Below, one piece after another: positions 33,882 through 40,546 of a stretch of 64,000 nucleotides of DNA. The translations under genes were made by a program, and so were the position numbers. The notes below the pieces were generated by a model. The model made no database searches, was not told where the DNA came from, and saw only the letters and a list, made by a program, of their open reading frames with translations. Location of the stretch: the NCBI RefSeq assembly GCF_014621695.1, contig NZ_CP061281.1, positions 4,216,001-4,280,000 on the forward strand, in the 5' to 3' direction. The DNA is from Streptomyces xanthii (GTDB taxonomy: Bacteria > Actinomycetota > Actinomycetes > Streptomycetales > Streptomycetaceae). Position 1 is the first letter of the stretch, and the number at the start of each line of letters is the position of its first letter.

Positions 33882-34733
33882 TCAAATAGGACGCATTCGG
33901 GCGCGGCGCTGGCTCGCGTACCAGACCAGGCCCGCGGTGGCCGCCGCGGCGCCGATCGCGACCGCCGCGGCGAGCGCCGGGCGGGACGGCGCGGACAGGT
34001 GCGGCAGGCGCTGCTTGAGCCGAACCGGCTTGTGGAAGTCGAGAATCGGCCACTCGCGCGCGATCGCCTCGCGGCGCAGCGCGCGGTCCGGATTCACCGC
34101 GTACGGGTGCCCGACCGCGCTCAGCATCGGCACGTCCGTCGCCGAGTCGCTGTACGCGTAGCAGCGCGACAGGTCGTATCCCTCGGTGCGGGCGAGCTCC
34201 TCGACCGCCTCGGCCTTCGTCGGCCCGTAGGCGTAGTACTCGATCTCGCCCGTGAAGCAGCCGTCGTCGCCGACGACCATGCGCGTCGCCACCACCCGGT
34301 CCGCGCCGAGCAGCTCGCCGATCGGCTCGACGACCTCGGCTCCCGACGTCGAGACGATGACGACGTCGCGGCCCGCGGTGTGGTGCTCCTCGATGAGGGA
34401 CGCGGCCTCGTCGTAGATGATCGGGTCGATCAGATCGTGCAGCGTCTCGGCGACGAGCTCCTTCACGTGCTGCACGTTCCAGCCGCGGCACAGCGCCGAG
34501 AGGTACTCGCGCATCCGCTCCATCTGGTCGTGGTCGGCGCCGCCGGCGAGGAACACGAACTGCGTGTACGCGGTCCGCAGCACGGCCCTCCGGTTGATCA
34601 GCCCGCCTTGATAGAACGACTTGCTGAATGTGAGCGTGCTCGACTTCGCAATGACCGTTTTGTCCAGGTCGAAGAACGCCGCCGCGCGAGGCATGGAGGG
34701 GGTCAAGGAGGGGTTTTCCACGAGCTCGAGCAT
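33882..34733 (-). CDS. HAD family phosphatase (SerB-like) with C-terminal membrane helix
   Basis: 283 residues, start 34733. HAD motifs: AAFFDLDKTVI (nucleophile Asp and acid Asp), IVSTSGAEVVEP for motif II, and CYAYSDSATDVPMLSAVG for motifs III and IV. This HAD-IB pattern resembles phosphoserine or lipid phosphate phosphatases. The C-terminus (ALAAAVAIGAAAATAGLVWYAS then RRRARMRPI-type basic end) is a membrane helix with a basic tail, so the enzyme is probably membrane-tethered. It faces away from the 6C RNA and tad operon. A HAD gene occupies this position in mycobacteria too (Rv3661, from memory). Related streptomycete genes were described as linked to differentiation; substrate unknown. 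Confidence 0.87.
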   Translation of the reverse strand: MLELVENPSLTPSMPRAAAFFDLDKTVIAKSSTLTFSKSFYQGGLINRRAVLRTAYTQFVFLAGGADHDQMERMREYLSALCRGWNVQHVKELVAETLHDLIDPIIYDEAASLIEEHHTAGRDVVIVSTSGAEVVEPIGELLGADRVVATRMVVGDDGCFTGEIEYYAYGPTKAEAVEELARTEGYDLSRCYAYSDSATDVPMLSAVGHPYAVNPDRALRREAIAREWPILDFHKPVRLKQRLPHLSAPSRPALAAAVAIGAAAATAGLVWYASQRRARMRPI

Positions 34734-35298
34734 AGGCGCCCACCATTCGGCGTAAGCTCGGGCGCGTGGGTTTGCCTGAGAAGGCTCTCGGGTACACCAT
34801 GGAAGTCACGGATCGTTCGCGACCGTGCTAACCCGGTCTGGCTCCTCCCCCCCCGAGTCGGACCGTGGGGACGACCCCCGCTCTCCCCCCCGGCGGGGGT
34901 CGTCGCATGTCCGGACCCGTTTTCGGGCCCTCTTCCTTCTCTGTTCAACCGTGCCGCCCGGCCTCGACGCCGCTGGCGGCACTTCGTCATTCCGTCACGC
35001 TGTGTGACCTCCGGGCTGCTGTGCGGGAAGCTCAGGCCTGATCTCGCGGTGTTCACCTGTTGGGGTGAGCGAGATATCCACAAGCGTTCTCGTGTCCACA
35101 GGAATTGTCCAAGATCCACACGATTTCCGAGATCGCCGCAGGGTGATTCCGCACGCGAAGTTCCGGGCCGGTCCGACGGCCGGTCCGGCATTGCCGAGCG
35201 GTGCGGAGCGACCGGTGTCCGGCGCCGCGCCGACCGGGCTTCGCGGTGGTGCGGATCGCCCGCGGGTGCGGGCGGCGCGGAGAGAGGGGGATCGGACC
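34734..35298. other. 565-base region upstream of the tad operon
   Basis: It contains the 6C RNA (about 34825-34930) and no supported protein gene. The frame GTG 34766 to TAA 34831 (21 residues) ends just before the RNA core. From 35060 to 35110 lie repeated ATCCACA motifs (GATATCCACAAG, GTGTCCACAGG, AAGATCCACACG), which resemble loose DnaA boxes or promoter elements. The tad promoter should be in this part. Confidence 0.6.
34825..34930 (+). ncRNA. 6C small RNA
   Basis: Two neighbouring hairpins carry C-runs in their loops: GGTCTGGCTC, loop CTCCCCCCCC, GAGTCGGACC (34835-34864), and GACGACCCCCG, loop with seven C, CGGGGGTCGTC (34870-34904). That is the defining structure of the actinobacterial 6C motif. 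A further hairpin GGACCCG-TTTT-CGGGCCC followed by a pyrimidine run (34911-34935) may terminate it. The place, between a HAD gene and the CpaE-like tad gene, is the same as that of 6C/B11 in M. tuberculosis and of the S. coelicolor 6C RNA as I recall it. Ends are approximate. Confidence 0.88.
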
Positions 35299-36396
35299 AT
35301 GACGGGGACGAGTGCGCAGGACCCGGTGCGGGACACCGGGGCGCGAGGGCGGGCGCCGCTCATCGTGACGGAGGACCTACGGCTCCTGGACGACCTGCTG
35401 CGGCTGTGTGCGGCGGCCGGGGTGCGGCCCGAGGTCGGACACGGGGCGCCGGGAGGACGCGGCAGCTGGGAGGGAGCGCCGCTCGTCCTGGTCGGCGACG
35501 ACGCGGCCGACCGGCTGCGCGGCGCTCCCCGCCGGCACGGGGTGGTGCTCGTGGGCCGGGACCAGGACGACCCCGGGGTGTGGCGGCGCGCCGTCGAGAT
35601 CGGCGCCGACCACGTCCTGATGCTCCCGGACGGCGAGCAGTGGCTGATGGACCGGATCGCCGACGTCGCCGAGGGAGTGGGGCGGCCCGCCCTCACGATC
35701 GGGGTGCTCGGGGGCCGGGGCGGAGCCGGGGCCTCCACCCTGGCCGCCGCGCTCGCCGTGGCGTCCGCGCGGGCCGGGCGGCGCACGCTGCTCGTCGACG
35801 CGGACCCGCTGGGCGGCGGGCTCGACGTGCTGCTCGGCGGCGAGGCCGCGGACGGCCTTCGCTGGCCGGCGTTCGCCCAGTCCCGCGGCCGCGTCGGCGC
35901 CACCGCCCTGGAGGAGTCGCTGCCTGCGCTGCACGGTCTGCGGCTGCTCAGCTGGGACCGGGGCGATCTGGCGGCGGTGCCGCCGGAGGCCGTGCGCGCG
36001 GTGCTCGCCGCGGCACGCCGCAGGGGCGGCACCGTCGTCGTGGACCTGCCGCGCCGGATCGACGCGGGCTCCGTGGAGGCGCTGGCCCAGCTCGACGTGG
36101 GACTGCTCGTCGTCCCGCCCGAGCTGCGCGCGGTCGCGGCGGCCCGCAGGATGGCGGGCGCCGTCGGCATGGTGCTGCGCGACCTGAGGGTCGTCATCGC
36201 GCCCGTACGGGGCACCGCCGCGCTCGGCACCGACGAGACGGCCCGGCTGCTCGGCCTCCCGCTCGCGGGTGAACTGCCCCTGGACACCGGAGTCTTCGCG
36301 GGCAAGCCGCCAGGAGTGGGCGGCCCGCTCGGGCGGTTCGCGACCCAGTTCTGGGACCGCGTCGCCGTCGGCTCGGACGCCGGGGGCGTCGCATGA
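35299..36396 (+). CDS. CpaE/TadZ-like ATPase (septum site-determining, Ssd type)
   Basis: 365 residues from ATG 35299, with AGGGGG eight bases upstream. The N-terminal 120 residues are a receiver-like domain (LIVTEDLRLLDDLLRLCAAAGV... VVLVGRDQDDPGVWRRAVEIGADHVLMLP). A MinD/ParA-type ATPase follows with GVLGGRGGAGASTLAAALAVASA, a Walker A in which the usual final Lys is replaced, and LLVDADPLGGGLDVLL. The C-terminus VVIAPVRGTAALGTDETARLLGLPLAGELPLD is typical. CpaE/TadZ proteins localise the pilus machine; the mycobacterial homologue Ssd affects septation. First gene of the tad operon; ATGA overlap with the next gene. Confidence 0.88.
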   Translation: MTGTSAQDPVRDTGARGRAPLIVTEDLRLLDDLLRLCAAAGVRPEVGHGAPGGRGSWEGAPLVLVGDDAADRLRGAPRRHGVVLVGRDQDDPGVWRRAVEIGADHVLMLPDGEQWLMDRIADVAEGVGRPALTIGVLGGRGGAGASTLAAALAVASARAGRRTLLVDADPLGGGLDVLLGGEAADGLRWPAFAQSRGRVGATALEESLPALHGLRLLSWDRGDLAAVPPEAVRAVLAAARRRGGTVVVDLPRRIDAGSVEALAQLDVGLLVVPPELRAVAAARRMAGAVGMVLRDLRVVIAPVRGTAALGTDETARLLGLPLAGELPLDTGVFAGKPPGVGGPLGRFATQFWDRVAVGSDAGGVA

Positions 36397-37562
36397 CCGC
36401 CGTCGTCGGGGCCCGCATGCTCGACGGGGTCCGCCAGTGGCTCGCCGAGAACGGGGCGGAGGCCACCCCCGCACGCGTCGCCGAGGCGCTCCGGGCCCAG
36501 GGCCGGATCCTGGGCGACGCCGAGGTGCTCGGCGCGGCCGGCCGGCTCCGCTCGGAGCTGGTGGGCGCGGGCCCGCTGGAGCCGCTCCTCGGCGACCCCG
36601 CGGTGACCGACGTCCTGGTGTCGGCGCCGGACCGGGTCTGGGTGGACCGGGGCGGCGGCCTGGAGCCGGCGGGTGTGCGCTTCGAGAGCGCCGCGGACGT
36701 GCGCCGGCTGGCCCAGCGGCTCGCCGCGGTCGTGGGGCGCCGCCTCGACGACGCCCGCCCCTGGGTGGACGCCCGCCTGCCCGACGGGACCCGCCTGCAC
36801 GCGGTGCTGCCGCCGATCGCCGTCGGCTGCACCTGCCTGTCGCTGCGCGTCGTACGGCCCCGGGCCTTCACCGTGGACGAACTGGTGGCGGCGGGCACGG
36901 TGCCGCCGGGCGGCGACCGGGTGGTACGGGCCCTGCTCGACGCCCGCCTCTCGTTCCTGATCAGCGGCGGCACCGGCAGCGGCAAGACGACGCTGCTCAG
37001 CGCGCTCCTGGGCCTGATCGGGCCGCAGGAGCGGATCGTCCTCGCCGAGGACTCGGCCGAGCTGCGCCCCGACCACCCGCACGTGGTGCGCCTGGAGGCC
37101 CGGCCGGCCAACCAGGAGGGCGCGGGCGCCGTCGGTCTCGACGACCTGGTCCGCCAGGCCCTGCGGATGCGCCCCGACCGGCTCGTGGTCGGCGAGGTGC
37201 GCGGTCCTGAGGTCGTCTCCCTCCTGGCCGCCCTCAACACCGGGCACGAAGGAGGCTCGGGCACGCTCCACGCCAACGCGGCGAGCGACGTCCCCGTCCG
37301 CCTCGAAGCGCTCGGCACGGCGGCGGGACTCGACCGCCCCGCACTGCACAGCCAACTCGCGGCGGCCGTCTCGGTGATCCTCCACCTCGTACGGGACCGG
37401 GGCGGTCGGCGGCGGGTCGCGCAGGTCCACGTACTGGAGCGGGATCCGCAGGGCTGGGTGCGGACCGTTTCCGCGCTGGAGTGGGGCGAGCGGGGGTTCG
37501 TGCCCGGGCCCGGCTGGGCGCGGCTGCGCGAGCTGCTGGGGATGCGGGGGGAGCCGGCGTGA
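36393..37562 (+). CDS. tadA: TadA/CpaF secretion ATPase
   Basis: 389 residues, ATG overlapping the previous stop by four bases. N-terminal domain with GAGPLEPLLGDPAVTDVLVSAPDRVWVDR, then Walker A ISGGTGSGKTTLLSALLG, the Asp box RIVLAEDSAELRPDHPHVVRLEARP, Walker B-like RPDRLVVGEVRGPEVVSLLAALNTGHEGGSGTLHAN with the His box. All motifs of the type II/IV secretion ATPase family in the TadA branch are present. It powers assembly of Flp-type pili from the cytoplasmic side. It is followed by tadB with a GTGA overlap. Confidence 0.93.
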   Translation: MTAVVGARMLDGVRQWLAENGAEATPARVAEALRAQGRILGDAEVLGAAGRLRSELVGAGPLEPLLGDPAVTDVLVSAPDRVWVDRGGGLEPAGVRFESAADVRRLAQRLAAVVGRRLDDARPWVDARLPDGTRLHAVLPPIAVGCTCLSLRVVRPRAFTVDELVAAGTVPPGGDRVVRALLDARLSFLISGGTGSGKTTLLSALLGLIGPQERIVLAEDSAELRPDHPHVVRLEARPANQEGAGAVGLDDLVRQALRMRPDRLVVGEVRGPEVVSLLAALNTGHEGGSGTLHANAASDVPVRLEALGTAAGLDRPALHSQLAAAVSVILHLVRDRGGRRRVAQVHVLERDPQGWVRTVSALEWGERGFVPGPGWARLRELLGMRGEPA

Positions 37563-38407
37563 GCGGAGTCGTGGTGGTGGCGCTGCTCGGCGTGCTGAGC
37601 GTGGCCTGGGCCGTGCGGACGCGGAGCGGTGAACTGCGCAGGGTGCGCGCGGTGTTGGGGCCGGAAGCGGAGGGCGGCGCCGCGTCGGTGGTGCGGTGGC
37701 CGGGGATCGGGCGGTACCGGGCCTGGCTGGGGGCGCGCCCCGAGTGGGCGTGCGCGGCGGCCGGGCTGGTCGTCGCCCTGCTCGGGGCCTCGCCGCTGCC
37801 CCTCGTGCTCGGGGTCGCCGCGGTGCCCGGGGCGGCGCGGGCGCGCAGGACGCGGGACGCGCGGCGGACACGGGAGCGGCGGGGCGACGCGGTGATCCGG
37901 CTGTGCGAGCTGCTCGCCGGAGAGGTGCGCGCGGGGCGCCAGCCCGGAGCGGCTCTCACGGTCGCCGTGCGGGAGTCGCAGGCGCCCGGCGGGGCGGCGG
38001 TCGTGGCCGCGGCGCGGTTCGGCGGTGACGTCCCCGGGGCGCTGGGCACGGCGGCCGGGGAGCCGGGCGCCGAGGGGCTGTACGGGCTCGCCGCGTGCTG
38101 GCGGGTGGCGGTGGACCGGGGCGCGGGCCTCGCCGTCGGGGTCGACCGGCTGGCGGACGCGCTGCGCGCCGAGCGGGATCAACGGTCCGAGTTGAGAGCG
38201 CAGTTGGCGGGACCGTGGTCGACGGCGGTGATGCTCGCGGGGCTGCCCGTGTTCGGCCTGCTGCTCGGCTCCCTGCTCGGGGCCCGTCCGCTGCGGGTGC
38301 TGCTGCACAGCGGGCCGGGGATGGGGTGCCTGGTGGTGGGCGGGGCGTTGGAGGCGGCGGGGCTGTGGTGGGCGGTACGGATCGTGCGCGGGGTGGAGCG
38401 GGGTTGA
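37559..38407 (+). CDS. tadB: TadB-like membrane platform protein
   Basis: 282 residues from GTG 37559, overlapping the tadA stop. Hydrophobic helices at the N-terminus (VVVVALLGVLSVAWAV, AAAGLVVALLGASPLPLVLGV) and C-terminus (AVMLAGLPVFGLLLGSLLGA, GMGCLVVGGALEAAGLWWAV). The central cytosolic part has RRGDAVIRLCELLAGEVRAGRQPGAAL, the type II secretion F domain pattern. Platform of the pilus motor together with TadC. The genes are packed with overlaps, so this is one transcript. Confidence 0.85.
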   Translation: MSGVVVVALLGVLSVAWAVRTRSGELRRVRAVLGPEAEGGAASVVRWPGIGRYRAWLGARPEWACAAAGLVVALLGASPLPLVLGVAAVPGAARARRTRDARRTRERRGDAVIRLCELLAGEVRAGRQPGAALTVAVRESQAPGGAAVVAAARFGGDVPGALGTAAGEPGAEGLYGLAACWRVAVDRGAGLAVGVDRLADALRAERDQRSELRAQLAGPWSTAVMLAGLPVFGLLLGSLLGARPLRVLLHSGPGMGCLVVGGALEAAGLWWAVRIVRGVERG

Positions 38408-38411
38408 GGGA

Positions 38412-39293
38412 GTGGTCGGGGTGATGGAGGTCGATGTGCTCGGGGTGTTCGGGACGTCCGGTGGGGCCGGACCGATGGAAGAAGTTGTCCACAGGCTGGG
38501 GGTGGTGCTGTGTGTCGCCGGACTGAGTGTGTGGGTGGCGTACGGGGTGGAGGGACGGCTGCGGGCGAGGGCGCTGCGGCGGCGGGTGCGGGCGGTTCTG
38601 GAGGTGGCCGCCGCCGAGTCGCGGGGGCGGCGTCGGATGCGGATGCCGGCGGGTGTGCGGCGGTGGGGGCCGGTGGCCGGGGCGGGGTGTGCCGGATATG
38701 CGCTGGTCGGCGGTGTGGCGGGGGTGTTCGCCGGGCTGGTCCTGGCCTCGGGCGTGGAGTGGTGGCGGGGTCGGGGCCGGGGGAGAGGCGCGGGGTCGGC
38801 GGTCGGTTCGGGGGAGGCGCTCGGCGCGGAGGAACGGGCTGAGGTGGTGCGGCAACTTCCCCTCGCTGCCGAGTTGTTGGCGGCCTGTCTGGCGGCCGGC
38901 GCGGATCCCGTCGGGGCCGCGCGGGCGGTCGGGGAGTCGCTGGGCGGGCCCGTGGGGCGAGGGCTGGCGCGGGGTGCGGCGCAGGTGCGCCTGGGCGGTG
39001 AAGCCGCCACGGCTTGGCAGGAGTTGGCGGCACTGCCCGGCGCGGGCGGGCTCGTGCGGCTCCTGGAGCGGGCCGGGGAGTCCGGGGCGCCGGCGGCGTT
39101 GCCGGTGGCCCGGTTCGCCGCGGAGTGCAGAGCCGAGCGGGGCAGACGTGCGACGGCGCTGGCGCGACGGGCGGCGGTGATCATCACCGCGCCGGTGGGG
39201 CTGTGCTTCCTGCCCGCGTTCCTGGCGATCGGCGTGCTGCCCGTGGTGATCGGGCTGACGGGAGGTGTGCTGGGCGGAGGGGTTGGTCGATGA
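38412..39293 (+). CDS. tadC: TadC-like membrane platform protein
   Basis: 293 residues from GTG 38412; ATG 38424 is equally plausible. Helices near residues 25-45, 95-115 (YALVGGVAGVFAGLVLASG) and two at the end (AVIITAPVGLCFLPAFLAIGVLPVVIGL). The central domain, VVRQLPLAAELLAACLAAGADPVGAARAVGESLGGPVGRGLARGAAQVRLGG, is the type II secretion F fold. It pairs with TadB in the motor. A GC-rich linker with RGRGRGRGAGSAVGSGEALG precedes the F domain. Confidence 0.85.
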   Translation: MVGVMEVDVLGVFGTSGGAGPMEEVVHRLGVVLCVAGLSVWVAYGVEGRLRARALRRRVRAVLEVAAAESRGRRRMRMPAGVRRWGPVAGAGCAGYALVGGVAGVFAGLVLASGVEWWRGRGRGRGAGSAVGSGEALGAEERAEVVRQLPLAAELLAACLAAGADPVGAARAVGESLGGPVGRGLARGAAQVRLGGEAATAWQELAALPGAGGLVRLLERAGESGAPAALPVARFAAECRAERGRRATALARRAAVIITAPVGLCFLPAFLAIGVLPVVIGLTGGVLGGGVGR

Positions 39294-39316
39294 CGGGTCT
39301 CGAGAGGTGAACGAAC

Positions 39317-39622
39317 GTGGTGTTCAAGGGGGTTGTGATGAGCCGTGGATGCGGTGAGTGCAGTGGGTGTGGTGCGTGCGGCGGTCGTCATGAGGTGCGC
39401 GGAAGCCGGGGAGCCGGCCGTGGTGTCGGCCTGCGGGTGCGGCGGTGGGCGCGGTCCGTGCGGGCCGCGCGACGGGACGCCGGGATGGTCAGCGCCGAGT
39501 ACGCGGTGGGGATCCTCGCGGCCGTGGGGTTCGCCGGGCTGCTCTACAAGGTGATGACGAGCGGGGCCGTGATGTCGGCGCTGGAGGAGTTGGTGGGGAA
39601 GGCGCTCCATGGGTCGTTCTGA
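39317..39622 (+). CDS. Flp-type pilin, DUF4244
   Basis: 101 residues from GTG 39317 (GAGAGGTG eight bases upstream); ATG 39338 is an alternative and also has a purine-rich site. The mature part MVSAEYAVGILAAVGFAGLLYKVMTS follows RRDAG, so the prepilin peptidase site is Gly before MVSAE, with Glu at position 5 as in class III prepilins. The leader is unusually long and Cys-rich (SRGCGECSGCGACGG). The C-terminus is short (ALEELVGKALHGSF). Corresponds in place to the M. tuberculosis Flp pilin gene. It overlaps the next gene by 14 bases. Confidence 0.85.
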   Translation: MVFKGVVMSRGCGECSGCGACGGRHEVRGSRGAGRGVGLRVRRWARSVRAARRDAGMVSAEYAVGILAAVGFAGLLYKVMTSGAVMSALEELVGKALHGSF

Positions 39623-39959
39623 CCGGGGCTTCGTGACGGCGGAGGCGGCCGTGGTGCTGCCCGTGCTGGTGGGGTTCACGCTGGCGCTGGTCTGGGGGCT
39701 GCTCGCGGTCTCCGGCCAGATCCGGTGTGTGGACGCGGCGCGGGCCGGTGCCCGCTCCGTGGCCCGGGAGGAGCCCGAGCGCGCGGCACGGGAGGCGGCC
39801 CTGGAGGCGGCGCCGCCCGGGGCCCGCGTGGAAGTGAGCCGGGAGGGCGATCTGGTGCGGGTGACGGTGTCGGCCCGGTCGGCCGGTCCCGGACCGCTCG
39901 CCGCGGACCTGAGGGCGGAGGCGGTCGCGGCGGCCGAGGAGACGGTGGGGGCGGCGTGA
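39609..39959 (+). CDS. tadE: TadE-like pseudopilin
   Basis: 116 residues. RSDRGFVTAEAAVVLPVLVGFTLALVWGLLAVSGQIRCVDAARAGAR is the TadE motif: a prepilin-like cleavage and methylation site (G-FVTAE) with one membrane helix and a conserved CVDAARAGAR. The rest is a small extracellular domain. Minor pilin of the Tad machine. It starts inside the pilin gene's last codons and its TGA overlaps the next gene's GTG. Confidence 0.88.
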   Translation: MGRSDRGFVTAEAAVVLPVLVGFTLALVWGLLAVSGQIRCVDAARAGARSVAREEPERAAREAALEAAPPGARVEVSREGDLVRVTVSARSAGPGPLAADLRAEAVAAAEETVGAA

Positions 39960-40546
39960 GGAGAAGGCGGTACGAGGTGGGGCCGGCGCGGCGGGCCGTT
40001 CGGCGCGGGGTGGGTCCGGTGCGGGCGGGACGGGGCGGCCGGACCCGATGGGGTCGGGCGGGGCCGGGTGGGCGGTGGACGGGGGTGCGGCTGCGGGCCG
40101 ACCGGGGGTCGGCGACGGTGTGGGTCGTCGTGGCGATGGCCGCGGTCGGGGTCGTGTTCGGGGTGGTGCTCGCTCTGGGGCAGGCGGTTCAGGCCCGGCA
40201 CCGGGCGGGCGGCGCCGCCGACCTGGCGGCGCTGGCGGCGGCGGGCCACTGGATGGAGGGCGGTACCGACGCGTGTGACCTGGCCGGGCGGGTGGCCGGG
40301 GCGCAGGGGGCGAGAGTCGTGAGCTGTGCGGTGCGCGGGGAGGTGGCGGAGGTGGTCGCGGCGGCGGGCCGGGGCCCGTTCGCGGCGGAGGTCCGCTCCA
40401 GAGCCGGCCCCTCGGGGCCGCACCCCGAGACACCGCCGGGACCGGGACCCGATCCCGAACCGGGCTCGACGGCCGGCCCGCTCCCCGGCGGGACCGCATC
40501 GCCGGAGCCCGCACCTACGGAACCAGGGCCGGCTAGTCCCCCGTAG
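39956..40546 (+). CDS. TadE/TadG-like protein of the Rv3654c type
   Basis: 196 residues from GTG 39956, overlapping tadE by four bases. An Arg/Gly-rich leader of 45 residues precedes RADRGSATVWVVVAMAAVGVVFGVVLALGQAVQARHRAGGAADLAALAAAGHW, the signature of the helicase/secretion neighbourhood TadE-like proteins. It has two Cys flanking a short loop (ACDLAGRV... VVSCAVRG). The end is a Pro/Gly/Glu-rich tail. Last gene of the tad operon. Its final 14 bases overlap, tail to tail, the end of the helicase gene on the other strand. Confidence 0.83.
   Translation: MRRRRYEVGPARRAVRRGVGPVRAGRGGRTRWGRAGPGGRWTGVRLRADRGSATVWVVVAMAAVGVVFGVVLALGQAVQARHRAGGAADLAALAAAGHWMEGGTDACDLAGRVAGAQGARVVSCAVRGEVAEVVAAAGRGPFAAEVRSRAGPSGPHPETPPGPGPDPEPGSTAGPLPGGTASPEPAPTEPGPASPP

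Noticed and set aside
34766..34831. A 21-codon leader peptide gene ahead of the 6C RNA
   Set aside because: No ribosome site and no run of regulatory codons. It ends just before the conserved RNA structure and is better explained as part of the divergent promoter and RNA 5' region.
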